This document shows positions 1 through 10,450 of a stretch of DNA of 64,000 bases, one piece after another; the stretch's first letter is position 1; every line of letters begins with the position of its first letter. This DNA is from Vitellaria paradoxa (lineage: Eukaryota; Streptophyta; Magnoliopsida; Ericales; Sapotaceae): assembly GCA_019916065.1 (NCBI GenBank), contig CM034239.1, positions 45,028,663 through 45,092,662 on the forward strand, given 5' to 3'. The position numbers and the translations under genes are program-made. Below the pieces are notes generated by a model. It was not told where the DNA came from and did not search any database. It saw nothing but the letters and a program-made list of their open reading frames with translations.

Positions 1-430
1 ACATATCTAATTCTTTAATGTAATACATGTACAAGTAGAACATATCAACGAAAATAACAATAGTTATTTGTGATTTTATTTGCTTGAAATATTTTGTGAC
101 ATGTTTAGTAATTGCTAATACTGACATTTATTTAATGGTGAAAAATATTATGCTGGATTTGAAAACTAATAAATCAGAAGAATTTTTAATTTGTAAATTC
201 TTAAAATTAACAAAAATAAATAGATTTTTCTAAAACTTCAATATTTAATGTAGAGGTAGAAACTAGGCTAGGTGGTCCATATTGGTTTATTATTTAAACG
301 GGTTTGCACTAAAATAAATATATATTTTTTTTTTTTGGAACGAAGCTTGTGTTTGTATAAACAAATCCGATCCCAGCCTGATTGTATTTTTAAACTAAAT
401 ATAATTTGTATTTTTTGTAAGGGATCTGCC
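1..430. other. AT-rich flank, no gene seen
   Basis: This stretch is AT-rich with short homopolymers. I see no conserved coding segment on either strand. The two short open frames that cross its right part continue into the retroelement array that starts near 431 and are not gene-like. Confidence 0.6.
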
Positions 431-580
431 CGTGAGGGACTCTGTTTGCAGGAGAGTGAAGCCGGAGGTGAAGTAAAGAAGTAATGCCTTCCATCCCACA
501 TCGCCTGAGTAGTGAAAAAAAGTAGCATATATGTAATATTCGATATCCATATAGAACAACGCGTTTTAAAGCCGTGAGGG

Positions 581-660
581 CACTAGATTCAGTGGAAACT
601 CCAAGGTTAAGCGTGCGCTAGTGGGGGCAATACTAGGATGGGTGACCTCTCGGGAAGTAG
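581..660 (+). repeat. 5S-rRNA-like segment inside TRIM LTR (copy 1)
   Basis: The segment contains the 5S-like blocks GGTTAAGCGTGC and TACTAGGATGGGTGACCTC followed by GGGAAGT, in the order and spacing of a plant 5S rRNA internal promoter (A box, intermediate element, C box). It lies within the LTR, so it is a retroelement-borne 5S sequence and not a 5S gene. The 5' half of a real 5S gene is not present. A second complete copy is at 1541-1620 and is more diverged; copies in the two 275-bp units are cut off after the GTTAA block. Confidence 0.85.
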
Positions 661-715
661 CTTACCAAGTCCAAAGCGGACAATATTGTACTATGTGAAT
701 GTGGGTAGTTACAAA

Positions 716-728
716 TGGTATCAGAGCC
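716..728 (+). other. Initiator Met-tRNA primer-binding site of the TRIM
   Basis: TGGTATCAGAGCC lies two bases after the LTR end at 713. It is complementary to the 3' end of plant initiator Met-tRNA, the usual primer of Cassandra and many Copia elements. It fixes the LTR boundary and the plus orientation of the element. Confidence 0.9.
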
Positions 729-1540
729 AATACTCAGCCAGAAGTATAAGATCACGCGTGGGTGTCGCGTGTGAGGGACTCTGCTTGCGGAAGAGTGAAG
801 CATGAGGCCACACGGGGACACGTGCACTATAAGGGGGAGGATTGTGAGGGACTCTACCTGCAGAAGAGTGAAACCAAAGGTGAAGTAAAGAAGTAATGCC
901 TTCCATCCCACATTACTTGGGTCGTGAAAGGAAGTAGCATATATGTAATATTCGATATCCATATAGAATAACGCGTTTTAAAGTCGTGAGAGCACTGGAT
1001 TTAGTGAGAACTCCAAGGTTAAACGTGTGTGGGGGACTATGCCTGTGAGGGACTCTGTTTACGGGAGAGTGAAATAGGAGGCCACGTAAGGACGCGTGCC
1101 CTGTAAAGGGAGAAGATTGTAAGGGACTCTACCTGTGGAAGAGTGAAGCCGGAGGTAAAGTAAAGAAGTAATGTCTTTCATCCCACATCGCCTAAGTAGT
1201 GAAAGGAAGTAGCATATATCTAATATTCGATACCCATATAAAATAACGCGTTTTAAAGTCATGAGGGTACTAGATTTAGTGAGAACTCCAAGGTTAAGCG
1301 TGTGTGGGGAACTCTGCCTGTGAGGAACTCTGCTTACGAAAAAGTGAAGTAGAAGGCCACATATGGACGCGTGCCCTGTAAGGGGGGAGGATTGTAAGAG
1401 ACTCTACCTGCGAGAGAGTGAAACCGGAGATGAAGTAGAGAAGTAATGCCTTCCATCTCACATAGCCTAGGTAGTGAAAGAAAGTAGTATATATGTAATA
1501 TTCGATATTTATATAGAATAATGCGTTTTAAAGTTGTGAG

Positions 1541-1620
1541 CGCACTGGATTTAGTGAGAACGCCAGGGTTAAGCGTGCTTCAGTGGAGGCAGTACTAAGA
1601 TGAGTGACCTTCTGGGAAGT
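1541..1620 (+). repeat. 5S-rRNA-like segment inside TRIM LTR (copy 2)
   Basis: This matches the copy at 581-660 within the right-hand 283-bp LTR, with blocks GGTTAAGCGTGCTT and GTACTAAGATGAGTGACCT. It has point differences from the first LTR, so the two LTRs have diverged and the element is not recent. Confidence 0.8.
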
Positions 1621-1675
1621 AACTTACAAAGCTCAAAGCGAATAATATTATATTATGTTGATGCGGGTTGTTACA

Positions 1676-2451
1676 TTTTTTATTTACAATATTGTAATTA
1701 TATATAATATTATAAATTTTTACTTTTTATGTTTGATTTTTTATTTTTTATTTAGTAACCCAAAATAGGGGGTGGGTAGGGCCCACTAAATCCACCCTAC
1801 CTTACCAAACTGAGGGTGAGTAACCAGTCTCATAACATTACCTGGTTAGTCACGAATATGATGTCAGTGTAATTTGAACTCAGGATTCCGAGTTTACAGT
1901 TCATCCCCAACACTTTATTCAAACTTAATGCAAACTCGACTTAACCATCTCTAGTATAGAGGGATGGAAAATATATTTACAAAGAACATCTTAATAACTG
2001 TTTTTATTTAAAATGATAAGCACACAATGTGTTTATATTATTCTAATAATTTATTTTGACATTTTTTTTTTTGAAATTTGATATCACCACTAATTTGAGA
2101 TAATTTAAGAAATAATCAAAATTACTGTTTTACATTTTTAAGTTCTCAAATCATAAATGACAAATTTGTAAAATAACAAAGATAGCCTTTTTTATAACTG
2201 GTTACCAAAAAATTATTTATTCATTTATTATTATTATTTCACATTTGGAAAGAGAAAGAGTTAGCCTTTAATTTTTTTACTAATTTAATATATCTATCTT
2301 TTATAATTTAGAAAAAACTAAATATAAAAGAATAATTTCAATCACTTTAAAAGAAAATCAAAAATCTAAAACTACTAATTAGCTATTAGTTAACTACTAA
2401 AAATTTAGCCTTTTTTGTATTTGGAAACAAAAAAAAAAAAAAAAAAGTTAA
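1676..2451. other. AT-rich spacer, nothing recognised
   Basis: The stretch is intergenic, AT-rich and low in complexity, with a short GC-richer piece near 1760-1960. It has no coding segment, no clear terminal repeats and no RNA gene that I can support. Confidence 0.6.
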
Positions 2452-2784
2452 GGTGACATTTGATATGTATTTCTATTTTATGTTTTATGTCATTATTTTT
2501 TATTTCTATTTTATGTGTTTTATGTTTTGAAATTTTCAAAATAAGAAAAATGCATTTGGTTTAACATTTTATATTTTATTTGTATTTTGAGAATTTCCTT
2601 ATTTAGGGTTATAAATATTAAAAATGACATTTTGTCATTTTGTATTTCATGTACAAACTCATTTTCTATTTTCTAAAATAGATTTTGAAAATATAAAGTG
2701 AACAAATACGTTTTGACCAATTTTCCTTATTTTCAAAATCCCAAAATAGAAAATAGGTTTAAAACAAGTATACAAAATGGTATC
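2452..2784. mobile_element. Tourist-like (PIF/Harbinger) MITE, copy A
   Basis: The 333-bp element has imperfect terminal inverted repeats: GGTGACATTTG at the left and, on the complement, GATACCATTTTG at the right. It is flanked on both sides by the trinucleotide TAA (2449-2451 and 2785-2787). A 3-bp TAA/TTA target duplication is typical of PIF/Harbinger MITEs. It has no coding capacity. The interior is T-rich on the left and A-rich on the right, as in a foldback. It is related to the copies at 2911-3232 and 23236-23575. Confidence 0.7.
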
Positions 2785-2910
2785 TAAATTTTTAGTAGGT
2801 ACATTTTTAGTATTTTGTTAATTTAACATTTTTATTTTTCATGGTTTAAAAGAAGTTAAAAACACAAGAGGATAATTTTGTTCATTTAAAAAAGAAGGTC
2901 AAAAGGCTAA

Positions 2911-3232
2911 GGTGTCAATTGGTTTGTTTTTCTATTTTTATTTTTTATTTTTTGTTTTGAGAACATTTTTCATTTTATATTTTGAAAACAAAAAAAAAAC
3001 AATTCAAAACTTATTTAATTATTTATATTTTTAAATTTTATTTTAAAAAATAAAAATGGGTTGACGAATGAAATGAAAAATGATAAAAAATAGTTATGAG
3101 AGTTTTTAACTCAAAATAAGAAAGATCTCAACATAAAAAAAACAGAGTATTCTTTATTTTCTCGTTTTGAGATTTTTAACATATAAAACAAAAATAAAAA
3201 ACAAAAAATAGAAAAACAAAACAAATGCCATC
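2911..3232. mobile_element. Tourist-like MITE, copy B
   Basis: The 322-bp element is of the same family as copy A and lies 126 bp downstream of it. The terminal repeats are GGTGTCAATTGG and, on the complement, GATGGCATTTG. TAA flanks both ends (2908-2910 and 3233-3235). It is non-coding. Confidence 0.7.
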
Positions 3233-3965
3233 TAAGTAGTTAAAAACTAGCTTTTAGCAATGAATAACAAAGAACTTAGTGTCATAACAACTAACTTTTA
3301 GGCTCTTTTTAAAATGATCAAACTTATTTTTTTATATTTTATACTTTTTTATATATTGAAGGATAAAAATGTTAAATTAATAAAAAAATTAAAAAATTAA
3401 CTACTAAAAAATTATCTTTTTTTCCTTTCCAAATACAAAAAAATTAATTTTTAATAGTTAATTATAACGAGCTCTAAAAAAAGTTTAACTTTTTTTCCCC
3501 TCAAACGCAGATTTGATACTTTGTCTAGTTACAAAAGACCTTACAGTCCTTCAAACCATGAAACAAAAGACCTTACAGTTTTTCTACAGTTTTTTTTTTT
3601 GTCTTTTATGTTTTTTTTTTTCACCAAAACTGATTTTTTTTTTAATAGAAGCTATGCTTTTAAGGTTGTTTATTGCATTAGTAAAAAATAAAAAAATTAT
3701 GAATATTTGTTTAAAAATTAAAAAAATAAAAAATTAAATTTTATGTTTATATTTAAACAAACAATTTTTATTCAGACAATTGTAAATTTTTCTATTATTA
3801 TTATTATTATTATTATTTTTGTTCCTACGAGTACCATTAACGACGAGTTCTCGATCTAACATTTAAAGCAACGCCCCTCCCATTTTTTTTTTTTTTTTGT
3901 TGTTTTTGTTTTGTTTTTTAAAAAAAGCTACGAACTTTTTTTTTTAACCAAATGCAGCCTTATGC
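3233..3965. other. AT-rich spacer, nothing recognised
   Basis: This is low-complexity AT-rich DNA with long T runs near 3590-3640 and 3880-3900 and an ATT trinucleotide run near 3796-3820. The open frames here are made of homopolymer-coded Phe, Leu and Lys and have no conserved content. Confidence 0.6.
3957..3965 (+). other. 9-bp target-site duplication, left copy
   Basis: GCCTTATGC directly abuts the left arm and is repeated exactly at 6028-6036 beyond the right arm. The perfect match suggests a fairly recent insertion. Confidence 0.85.
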
Positions 3966-6027
3966 GACTTTTTTTTTTGTTTTACAGATATTTTACAAAT
4001 TATATCTGCAATTGCTGTCGAAGAAAAACAATTTCTAAAAATGCTGTTAGTGAAAAACCGCGATATCATTCCGCGGTTACGGAGACTTGCATGAGTGATG
4101 AAACGCGATATTGGATCGCAGTCATGCAAGAATCGCGTTTTGACTTAGCGGCTTTTGCTTGTTCTTGGACTGAAGAACTGCGCTACCAAAATGCGGCTAC
4201 GTGTCCCTCGCCTCTTAGTCACTCTCCCTCACCGAAGTCTCTCACAAAAATCTCTCGTCTCACTGTCTCGCTCTCTCTCTTGCAAAATTGTTTGGCCTGT
4301 GAGTGCATATTTATGCCACTTTTGATAATAAAAATAACCCTTATCCCATATTAATGACTGGCTGTCCTTTTTGATTTTCATATATCCTAATAATCCTGGC
4401 TGTCCTTTTATATTTGTTAAATTATTTATTAAATTAAAGTAAATTAATATATTTTATTGTATTTTTGATTTAAAAAATTTAATGATATATATTCCCTATT
4501 AATTAAATTAACCAATTTAATTTAATTATTTATTAGAAATAAATTAGTAATATATATTACATATTAATTTAATTAATTTAATTTAATTATATTATTACAC
4601 TAAAAATAATTTTAGTGTAATAAAATATTTGAATAAAATAATTTTAGAGTTAGGCGTTTTATAGACGAAAATTAGAATATCCTTTCTTTTTAACGACTAG
4701 CTCTACTGCCTCTATTTTCGCCTATTTGGTTTCATTTTTGAATCTCTAGCGTATATTCTAATTTTTTTTCTACATATTTTCCTTTCTGTCTTTAAACCCA
4801 CCTTCCTTTAATTCAATAGAAATTTTATTTGTAATTTTAATTTTAAATTAAATTGGTAAGATTGACTAAATTATTAACAATTAAAATTGTCAAAGTTTGT
4901 ATTAAATTTTTATTGTCACAATTTTTAACAATTGTAATTTTTATTTACTTTTAACAGTTGTAATTGTTGTAATTTTTAATAGTTCTAATCTTATAATTTT
5001 TTAATCAAAACCTCCAAATAACAAAAATTTAGTTATACGTTTTAGCTAAAATGTATTATTTTAAAATATGTTTTTAAATTTAATTTTATGAATTAAAAAA
5101 ATATAATTTATAGTCTAACTTTACAACATTAAGCCCTGGTTGGTAATGTTTTTATTTTTTATTTTCTATTTATATTTAGAAAATTTGGTAAACTATCAAT
5201 AGAAATATATTTATTAAATCTATTTACATTATTTTATTTTTTCAAAAAAATAAAAAATTAAACAAAAAAATGGAAACAAAAAAATGTGCTTTTATTGTTT
5301 TTTAATATCTGTTGCAAATATTTTGTGAATTCTAATACTTTGTCCATTTTTGTTACCTCATATTAAAATAAATTATTTTATTCAAATATTTTATTACATT
5401 AAAAATATTTTTAGTGTAATAATATAATTAAATTAATATGTAATATATATTACTAATTTATTTCTAATAAATAATTAAATTAAATTGGTTAATTTAATTA
5501 ATAGAGAATATATATCATTAAATATTTTTAAATAAAAAATACAATAAAATATATTAATTTATTTTAATTTAATAAATAATTTAACAAATATAAAAGGACA
5601 GCCAGGATTATTAGGATATATGAAAATCAAAAAGGACAGCCAGTCATTAATATGGGATAAGGGTTATTTTTATTACTAAAAGTGACATAAATATGCACTC
5701 ACAGGCCAAACAATTTTGCAAGAGAGAGAGCGAGACAGTGAGACGAGAGATTTTTGTGAGAGACTTCGGTGAGGGAGAGTGACTAAGAGGCGAGGGACAC
5801 GTAGCCGCGTTCTGGTAGCGCGGTTCTTCAGTCAGCAAAAGCCGCTAAGTCAAAACGCGATTCTTGCATGACCGTGATCCAATATCGCGTTTCATCACTT
5901 GTGCAAGCCTCCGTAACCGCGGAATGATATCGCGGTTTCTCACTAACAGCATTTTCAGAAATAGTTTTCTTTTGACAGTAATTACAGATATAATTTGTAA
6001 AATATCTGTAGAACAAAAAAAAAAGTC
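3966..6027. mobile_element. Non-autonomous Mutator-like element with very long terminal inverted repeats
   Basis: The 2062-bp foldback has arms of about 685 nt: 3966 to about 4650 pairs with about 5366 to 6027. The ends are GACTTTTTTTTTTG and its complement. The element is flanked by a perfect 9-bp direct repeat GCCTTATGC (3957-3965 and 6028-6036), the target duplication size of Mutator elements. The roughly 715-bp spacer is AT-rich and encodes no transposase, so the element must have moved using enzyme from elsewhere. Both arms carry a GC-richer block with several CGCGATAT/CCGCGG-like short words. Open frames in the two arms translate almost identically, but only because the arms are inverted copies. 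Confidence 0.85.
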
Positions 6028-6102
6028 GCCTTATGCCACCTCCCCAGTCACGTTGGCGCGTAGAAGATTGTCCAGAACCTATCTGTCAGTACCCTAAACC
6101 TA

Positions 6103-6254
6103 AAGACTATAATAAATATCCATCATCGATCGGTCCAGTGCACGTTAGCGTAATCTAGATTTGTACAATTTGTATATACAAATATGATCATCGGAGTCGG
6201 TTGACGTTCTCATCTCCGGCCGGCCACTGCGATCCCTAACTCCGATCACGTAAC
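6103..6254 (+). promoter_or_regulatory. Possible promoter and 5' UTR exon of the elongin gene
   Basis: A TATA-like box (CTATAATAAATA, 6108-6119) is followed by a GC-richer segment without a long open frame, ending at a consensus splice donor (AACG|GTAAGA after 6254). The next plausible plus-strand acceptor before a conserved start codon is the TCATAG at 6378-6383 style pattern ending at 10383, just upstream of the elongin ATG. I infer that this is the first non-coding exon, with an intron of about 4.1 kb. Plant housekeeping genes often have long 5' UTR introns. RNA evidence would be needed to link the two. The Mutator-like element ends only about 80 bp upstream of the TATA-like box. Confidence 0.4.
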
Positions 6255-6480
6255 GGTAAGAATCAAAGCTTTATACATGTATACACGCACGCATACACAT
6301 ATATATAGTCCAATCGAACTTCTCGGTAATTCGTTTTTGACGCCATCGATCTGATGTATAAACATATATATGAGTTTACGTATACGTATCTGTTTGAAAT
6401 ATATATATATATATATATATATTTGGGGGTATTTTCTGAAAATAGATCTATCTATATTGATTTTAGGATTTAACAGGGTT

Positions 6481-6720
6481 TGAATTTGATGTTGTGTGTT
6501 TCTGCTCTTAGATTCTGCAATTTTTCACGGTTTAAAGGAGATATTGAACTGTTGTTTTATTAATTATTTTTTAAACAATGTATCAATTGGAACATAATGT
6601 TGAATTTGATGTTTGTGTGTTTCTGCTTTAGATTCTGCGATTTTTCAGGGTTTAAAGAAGATATAGAACTGTTGTTTTAATTAATTATTTTTTAAACAAT
6701 GTATCAATTGGAACATAATT
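6481..6720 (+). repeat. Tandem duplication, 120-bp unit, two copies
   Basis: The blocks 6481-6600 and 6601-6720 align with an offset of exactly 120 bp and a few substitutions or small gaps. Both begin TGAATTTGATG and end near ATTGGAACATAAT. It lies in the putative first intron of the elongin gene and is non-coding. Confidence 0.9.
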
Positions 6721-8600
6721 AAAAAGCCACTGTTTCTTTAGGAGGTTTTGCATGATAATGAATGAAAAGTAATGATCTTTAGAATTCATCTTCAATCAGA
6801 TTTCATAATTGAGTGTAGTTGAGTATTCCATTGCACGCGGGAAGTACACAGTGTGATGTTTGAGCCTTCAAATTTCTTTTTGTTTTTGTTTTTCTTTTCT
6901 TCCTTAGTTTTGGTTTTATTAGAATTATTTAGAAAGCGTTTTTAACATTTGTTTTCTGATTATGACAAGTAAAAAGAAGAAAAAGAAAAGGACACTGACA
7001 AAAGGGTGCATTAGTTGCTTAAAATGTTTGAGAAACAAAGTGAATAACAAATACATCGCAAAAAGGAATTATAAAAGTGAAAATGTTACAACTCCTTTGT
7101 TACAACCTTCAAGAACTTACATTTAGAAGAAGGGAAAATCAGAAATGGGGAAAAACAGAGAGAGAAGGTAGAGAAGAAGCCAGTCGGGAAGGCTATTTCT
7201 GACGAAGGAAGCAACCACAAAACAATATACAAACCAGTGAAGCGGATTGATCTGGACCAATCAAATTGGGGGCAGATGGACGGTGGGAGATGCTCCATCT
7301 TCGGCTGTCAGATTGCTTTAAATCGGGTGGAGGTGGATGACTCCGATCTAACCTACACGTCGGCCAATCACACTCGACCAGCAGTTGAGAGTTGGATGGA
7401 GGAAGAGACATACACCTTTAACGGACAAGACAAGGAGGTGTATAGGCAGAGAAACGATAGAGCCAACTGGTAATAAGTATGGATGGATACAATGAATCTT
7501 ACAGAAGGGATAGCTCACTTATTTCCACCAAATATACAATTAATATGGGCCAAGGCTCTCAGCTGGGCAAGGGTGAGGTAACGTGGGCCTGAAGGGAGAC
7601 CAAGCCCACTAATTATAATAAGCATCGTCATTCAGGGGTGATGAAGACAACCTAAATTCCCTTAATTATATTGAGCCAAATTTAGTAAATGGAGTATAAA
7701 TAGTAAGATGTAAGTAGGGATTGAATATGGAAATTTTATGTCAACGAGCAACTTGCTTGTAAGGGAGGAAACCCTCTCGAAGTGGTTCAGCAATTCTCAA
7801 TTCTAGTTCATTTCCCTCCAATTCATTCTTCTTTCTTTTCTTTTTGTTGATTTTGCTATTCACCATAGGCAAATCCAAGTTAACAGGAAAGGGCCTCCAT
7901 CAAAAAATACCAGAACTCTCCAATCAATCAAACAACACAAAATTAGTGATGAAGAAACCCTTTACCAACTAGTAAAGAGAAAAACTCTGGGTCCGATTTC
8001 AAAGATCACCCAAACGATTTCCACTATGTAAAGTGGGATACGAGATTGGAAGAACTCTCTACAACTCCTCGCACGAATTCATTCAACCTCTTGCTCAAAT
8101 CCTCAACATACCTAGACTAATTGGAAGACTTTTTGACTCCTCAGAAAGTTTACAGACTCAAAAATGAGTAGAAGAAAAGAGAGACTTTTAAACTCTTAAC
8201 AAAAAAATTCTCTCTCTCTAAAGACTTTATAATATGCCTCTTCAGTATGTATTTTATATAATAAAAAATTGTGTTTAAGTCATACTTTGCAATTTATTAG
8301 TCGCTCCAAAAAAAGTATTGCGTTTAAGTCATATTTGTGTAGAAAGTTTTGTGATTAGGTCGCACTTTTGAGTGGGTCCACGAGTTTGTTTTAAATATAG
8401 TTTCTAATATACCAATAATACCCTTTATTTCTATAATTAAGTTACACAAGTTATTTCTGGAAATCATGTGAAGATATGATTCACCGAGAATCACGCTTCT
8501 TTTGTTTTTTTTTTCCTTCCTTGTTTTCAGTTTCATTGTTTACAGTTTTAGTCGTGAAGATATGAAGAAGATAGAGCTTATTTGGTCTATCTTCTTTATG
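6721..8600. other. Putative intron sequence with a possible degraded LTR
   Basis: No gene is seen on either strand. Around 7480-7900 there is a TATA-like motif (GAGTATAAATAG near 7690) followed by a pyrimidine-rich stretch and a TTAACA end near 7884. This is reminiscent of the promoter and terminal part of an LTR, but I find neither a matching second LTR nor a clear primer-binding site. It stays a weak suggestion. Confidence 0.3.
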
Positions 8601-8609
8601 GATTGATTT

Positions 8610-9440
8610 TGTCGATCGGCATTTTTAGCTATGTTCAAAATAGTACCGGTACTGTTTCAAAAAATATGATGATGTTGGCTCGTATGGTCGGTTTGTGTTA
8701 TGTATCGATTGATGTTTTTATGACAGCATGAAAACAGTACCATGAATTATAAGTAGATGACGAGTTTTAAGGGTAAGAGAAATTCATGGGGCCGATCGGT
8801 GTTTTGATCTATCTTCAAAACAGTACCGGTACTGTTTCAAAAAATATGATGATGTTGGCTCATATGGTTGGTTTGTGTTATGTATCAATTGATGTTTTTT
8901 ATGGCAGTATGAAAACAGTACCGGTACAAAACAGTACCGGTACTATTTTCAAAACAGCACCATGAATTATAAGCAGATGACGAGTTTTAAGGGCAAAAAA
9001 AATCCATGGGGCCAATTGGCGTTTTGAGCTATCTTCAAAACAGTACCGGTATTGTTTCAAAAAATATGATGATGTTGACTCGTATGGTTGGTTTGTGTTA
9101 TATATCGATTGATGTTTTTTATGACAGTATGAAAACAGTACCGGCACGAAACAGTACATGAATTATAAGCAGATGACGAGTTTTCATGGTAAAAGAAATC
9201 CATGGGGCTGATCGGCGTTTTGAGCTATTTCAAAGCAGTACCAGTACTGTTTCAAAAAATATGATGATATTGGCTCGTATGGTTGGTTTATGTTATGTAT
9301 CAATTGATGTTTTTTATGGCAGTATGAAAACAGTACCATAAATTATAAGCAGATGACGAGTTTTTGGGGTAAGAGAAATCCATGAGGTCGATCAGCATTT
9401 TGAGCAATCTTCAAAATAGTACTGGTACTGTTTCAAAATC
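8610..9440 (+). repeat. Tandem array with 180-220 bp units centred on a GTACCGGTAC palindrome
   Basis: About four and a half units are present. The landmark GTACCGGTACTGTTTC or a variant occurs at about 8643, 8823, 9043, 9238 and 9419, so the spacings are 180, 220, 195 and 181 bp. Each unit continues with a conserved block containing ATATGATGATGTTGGCTC, then GATGACGAGTTTT. The 220-bp unit is longer because it carries an extra pair of AACAGTACCGGTAC motifs near 8913-8945. The 10-bp core is a perfect palindrome and contains a KpnI-like GGTACC register shift but no known function here. It is non-coding; the open frame crossing it is a by-product of the repeat. Confidence 0.85.
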
Positions 9441-10450
9441 AGAAAAAATAAAGATACTTAGGAATGATGATCGATTTAGGTTTTTCCCAAATAGTTTTGA
9501 TTTTGTTCCAAAAATCGGTTTTGCTTGTTTTGTAAAGAAGATGGAAAATCGCGGAAGTTATGAGTGAGGTGTGCACTATTTTTAGATAAAACTGGCAGTT
9601 TTGAAATGTAGTAAAAAACGCGTGATGTCTTTTTTTGTCTTTTTGTTGCAAGTGTGACTTATTCACAAACAAGTTTTTTTAATATGACTAAAATCCTTAT
9701 AATTCCATAAATAGTGACCGGCCTCCAAAAATCCCTTTATATTAAGCCCGGGTACATACATATGGACTAACAAAGAACTAAGATTTCCTAAACAGAATAG
9801 GAACCAGCGACGTGCCTGTGAAGATGTCTCGACCCCTTGGATTGCCTGTGCCTAGCCTGCCGGGTCTTGTGGAATTGGTTCCTAGCTTTTAATCAAATGG
9901 CTCGAACCGTTGCACTCCCTGTGGCTTGCCAGTGATCTTGGGGCGCTATGTCGCCCTCCCTGTGACTTACCTACAGTTTTACTGTTTTTCTTCTCAACTT
10001 GATTTCTTCATGCTTGATGGTTCGAGTTCCCTGCGGCGTGCTTGCGACCTCTCCTGAAATTCTGCCATTTGGATTATATCCTAATCCCTGTAAAGTTTGA
10101 CTTGTTTCCAATTTTGAACTCTCATCATTTGGAAACATTGCAGACATCTTTAGACTTTGGTTATTTTTTCCTTTTCAAATTAGGCAACACATCTAATTGC
10201 AGATTTAATTCAAGATTTGTTTGGATTTCCATTATTAAATTTTACAGGAAGTGATGTAAAAAGTGATTCTGTGAATGGTTGAAAGGGGAATATATTGGAA
10301 GACTATAATGAGCCCTTATTTTGTTGATGATTACTTAGTTCTATAAAATGATTATGAAGGTTGATTTCACTTCTCTATCATAGGTATTTTAGAGGGTCGT
10401 ATTCAGAGGAGATGAGATCTGGACATGAACACATACCTGAAAGATATACT

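Larger units (their letters stand above)
431..1675 (+). mobile_element. Cassandra-type TRIM retrotransposon, rearranged tandem array
   Basis: Two full LTR-like copies of the same length (283 bp; 431-713 and 1393-1675) begin with a (T/C)GTRAGRGACTCT motif and end in GTTACA. The first is followed two bases later by a 13-base primer-binding site for initiator Met-tRNA. Between them lie two direct 275-bp units (843-1117 and 1118-1392). Each joins the front part of an LTR to the rear part of the internal domain, so the LTR 3' end and the primer-binding site are missing. A purine-rich tract (AGGGGGAGGAT or a variant) precedes each internal LTR start, as a polypurine tract should. The LTRs contain sequence closely resembling plant 5S rRNA, the hallmark of the Cassandra family. 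No protein is encoded, as expected for a TRIM. The order LTR / internal / two chimeric units / LTR suggests unequal recombination after insertion. I found no convincing target-site duplication. Confidence 0.85.

Noticed and set aside
581..660. A possible functional 5S rRNA gene
   Set aside because: Only the internal promoter-like and 3' portion is present and it lies inside an LTR with a primer-binding site behind it. This fits a Cassandra LTR.
3911..4354. A 147-residue plus-strand open frame, with a near-copy on the minus strand at 5647-6016
   Set aside because: Both are products of the inverted arms of the Mutator-like element. The similarity reflects the inverted repeat and not two genes, and no protein family motif is present.
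8899..9159. An 86-residue minus-strand open frame
   Set aside because: It lies wholly in the tandem array and repeats itself with the array unit, so it is a repeat by-product.
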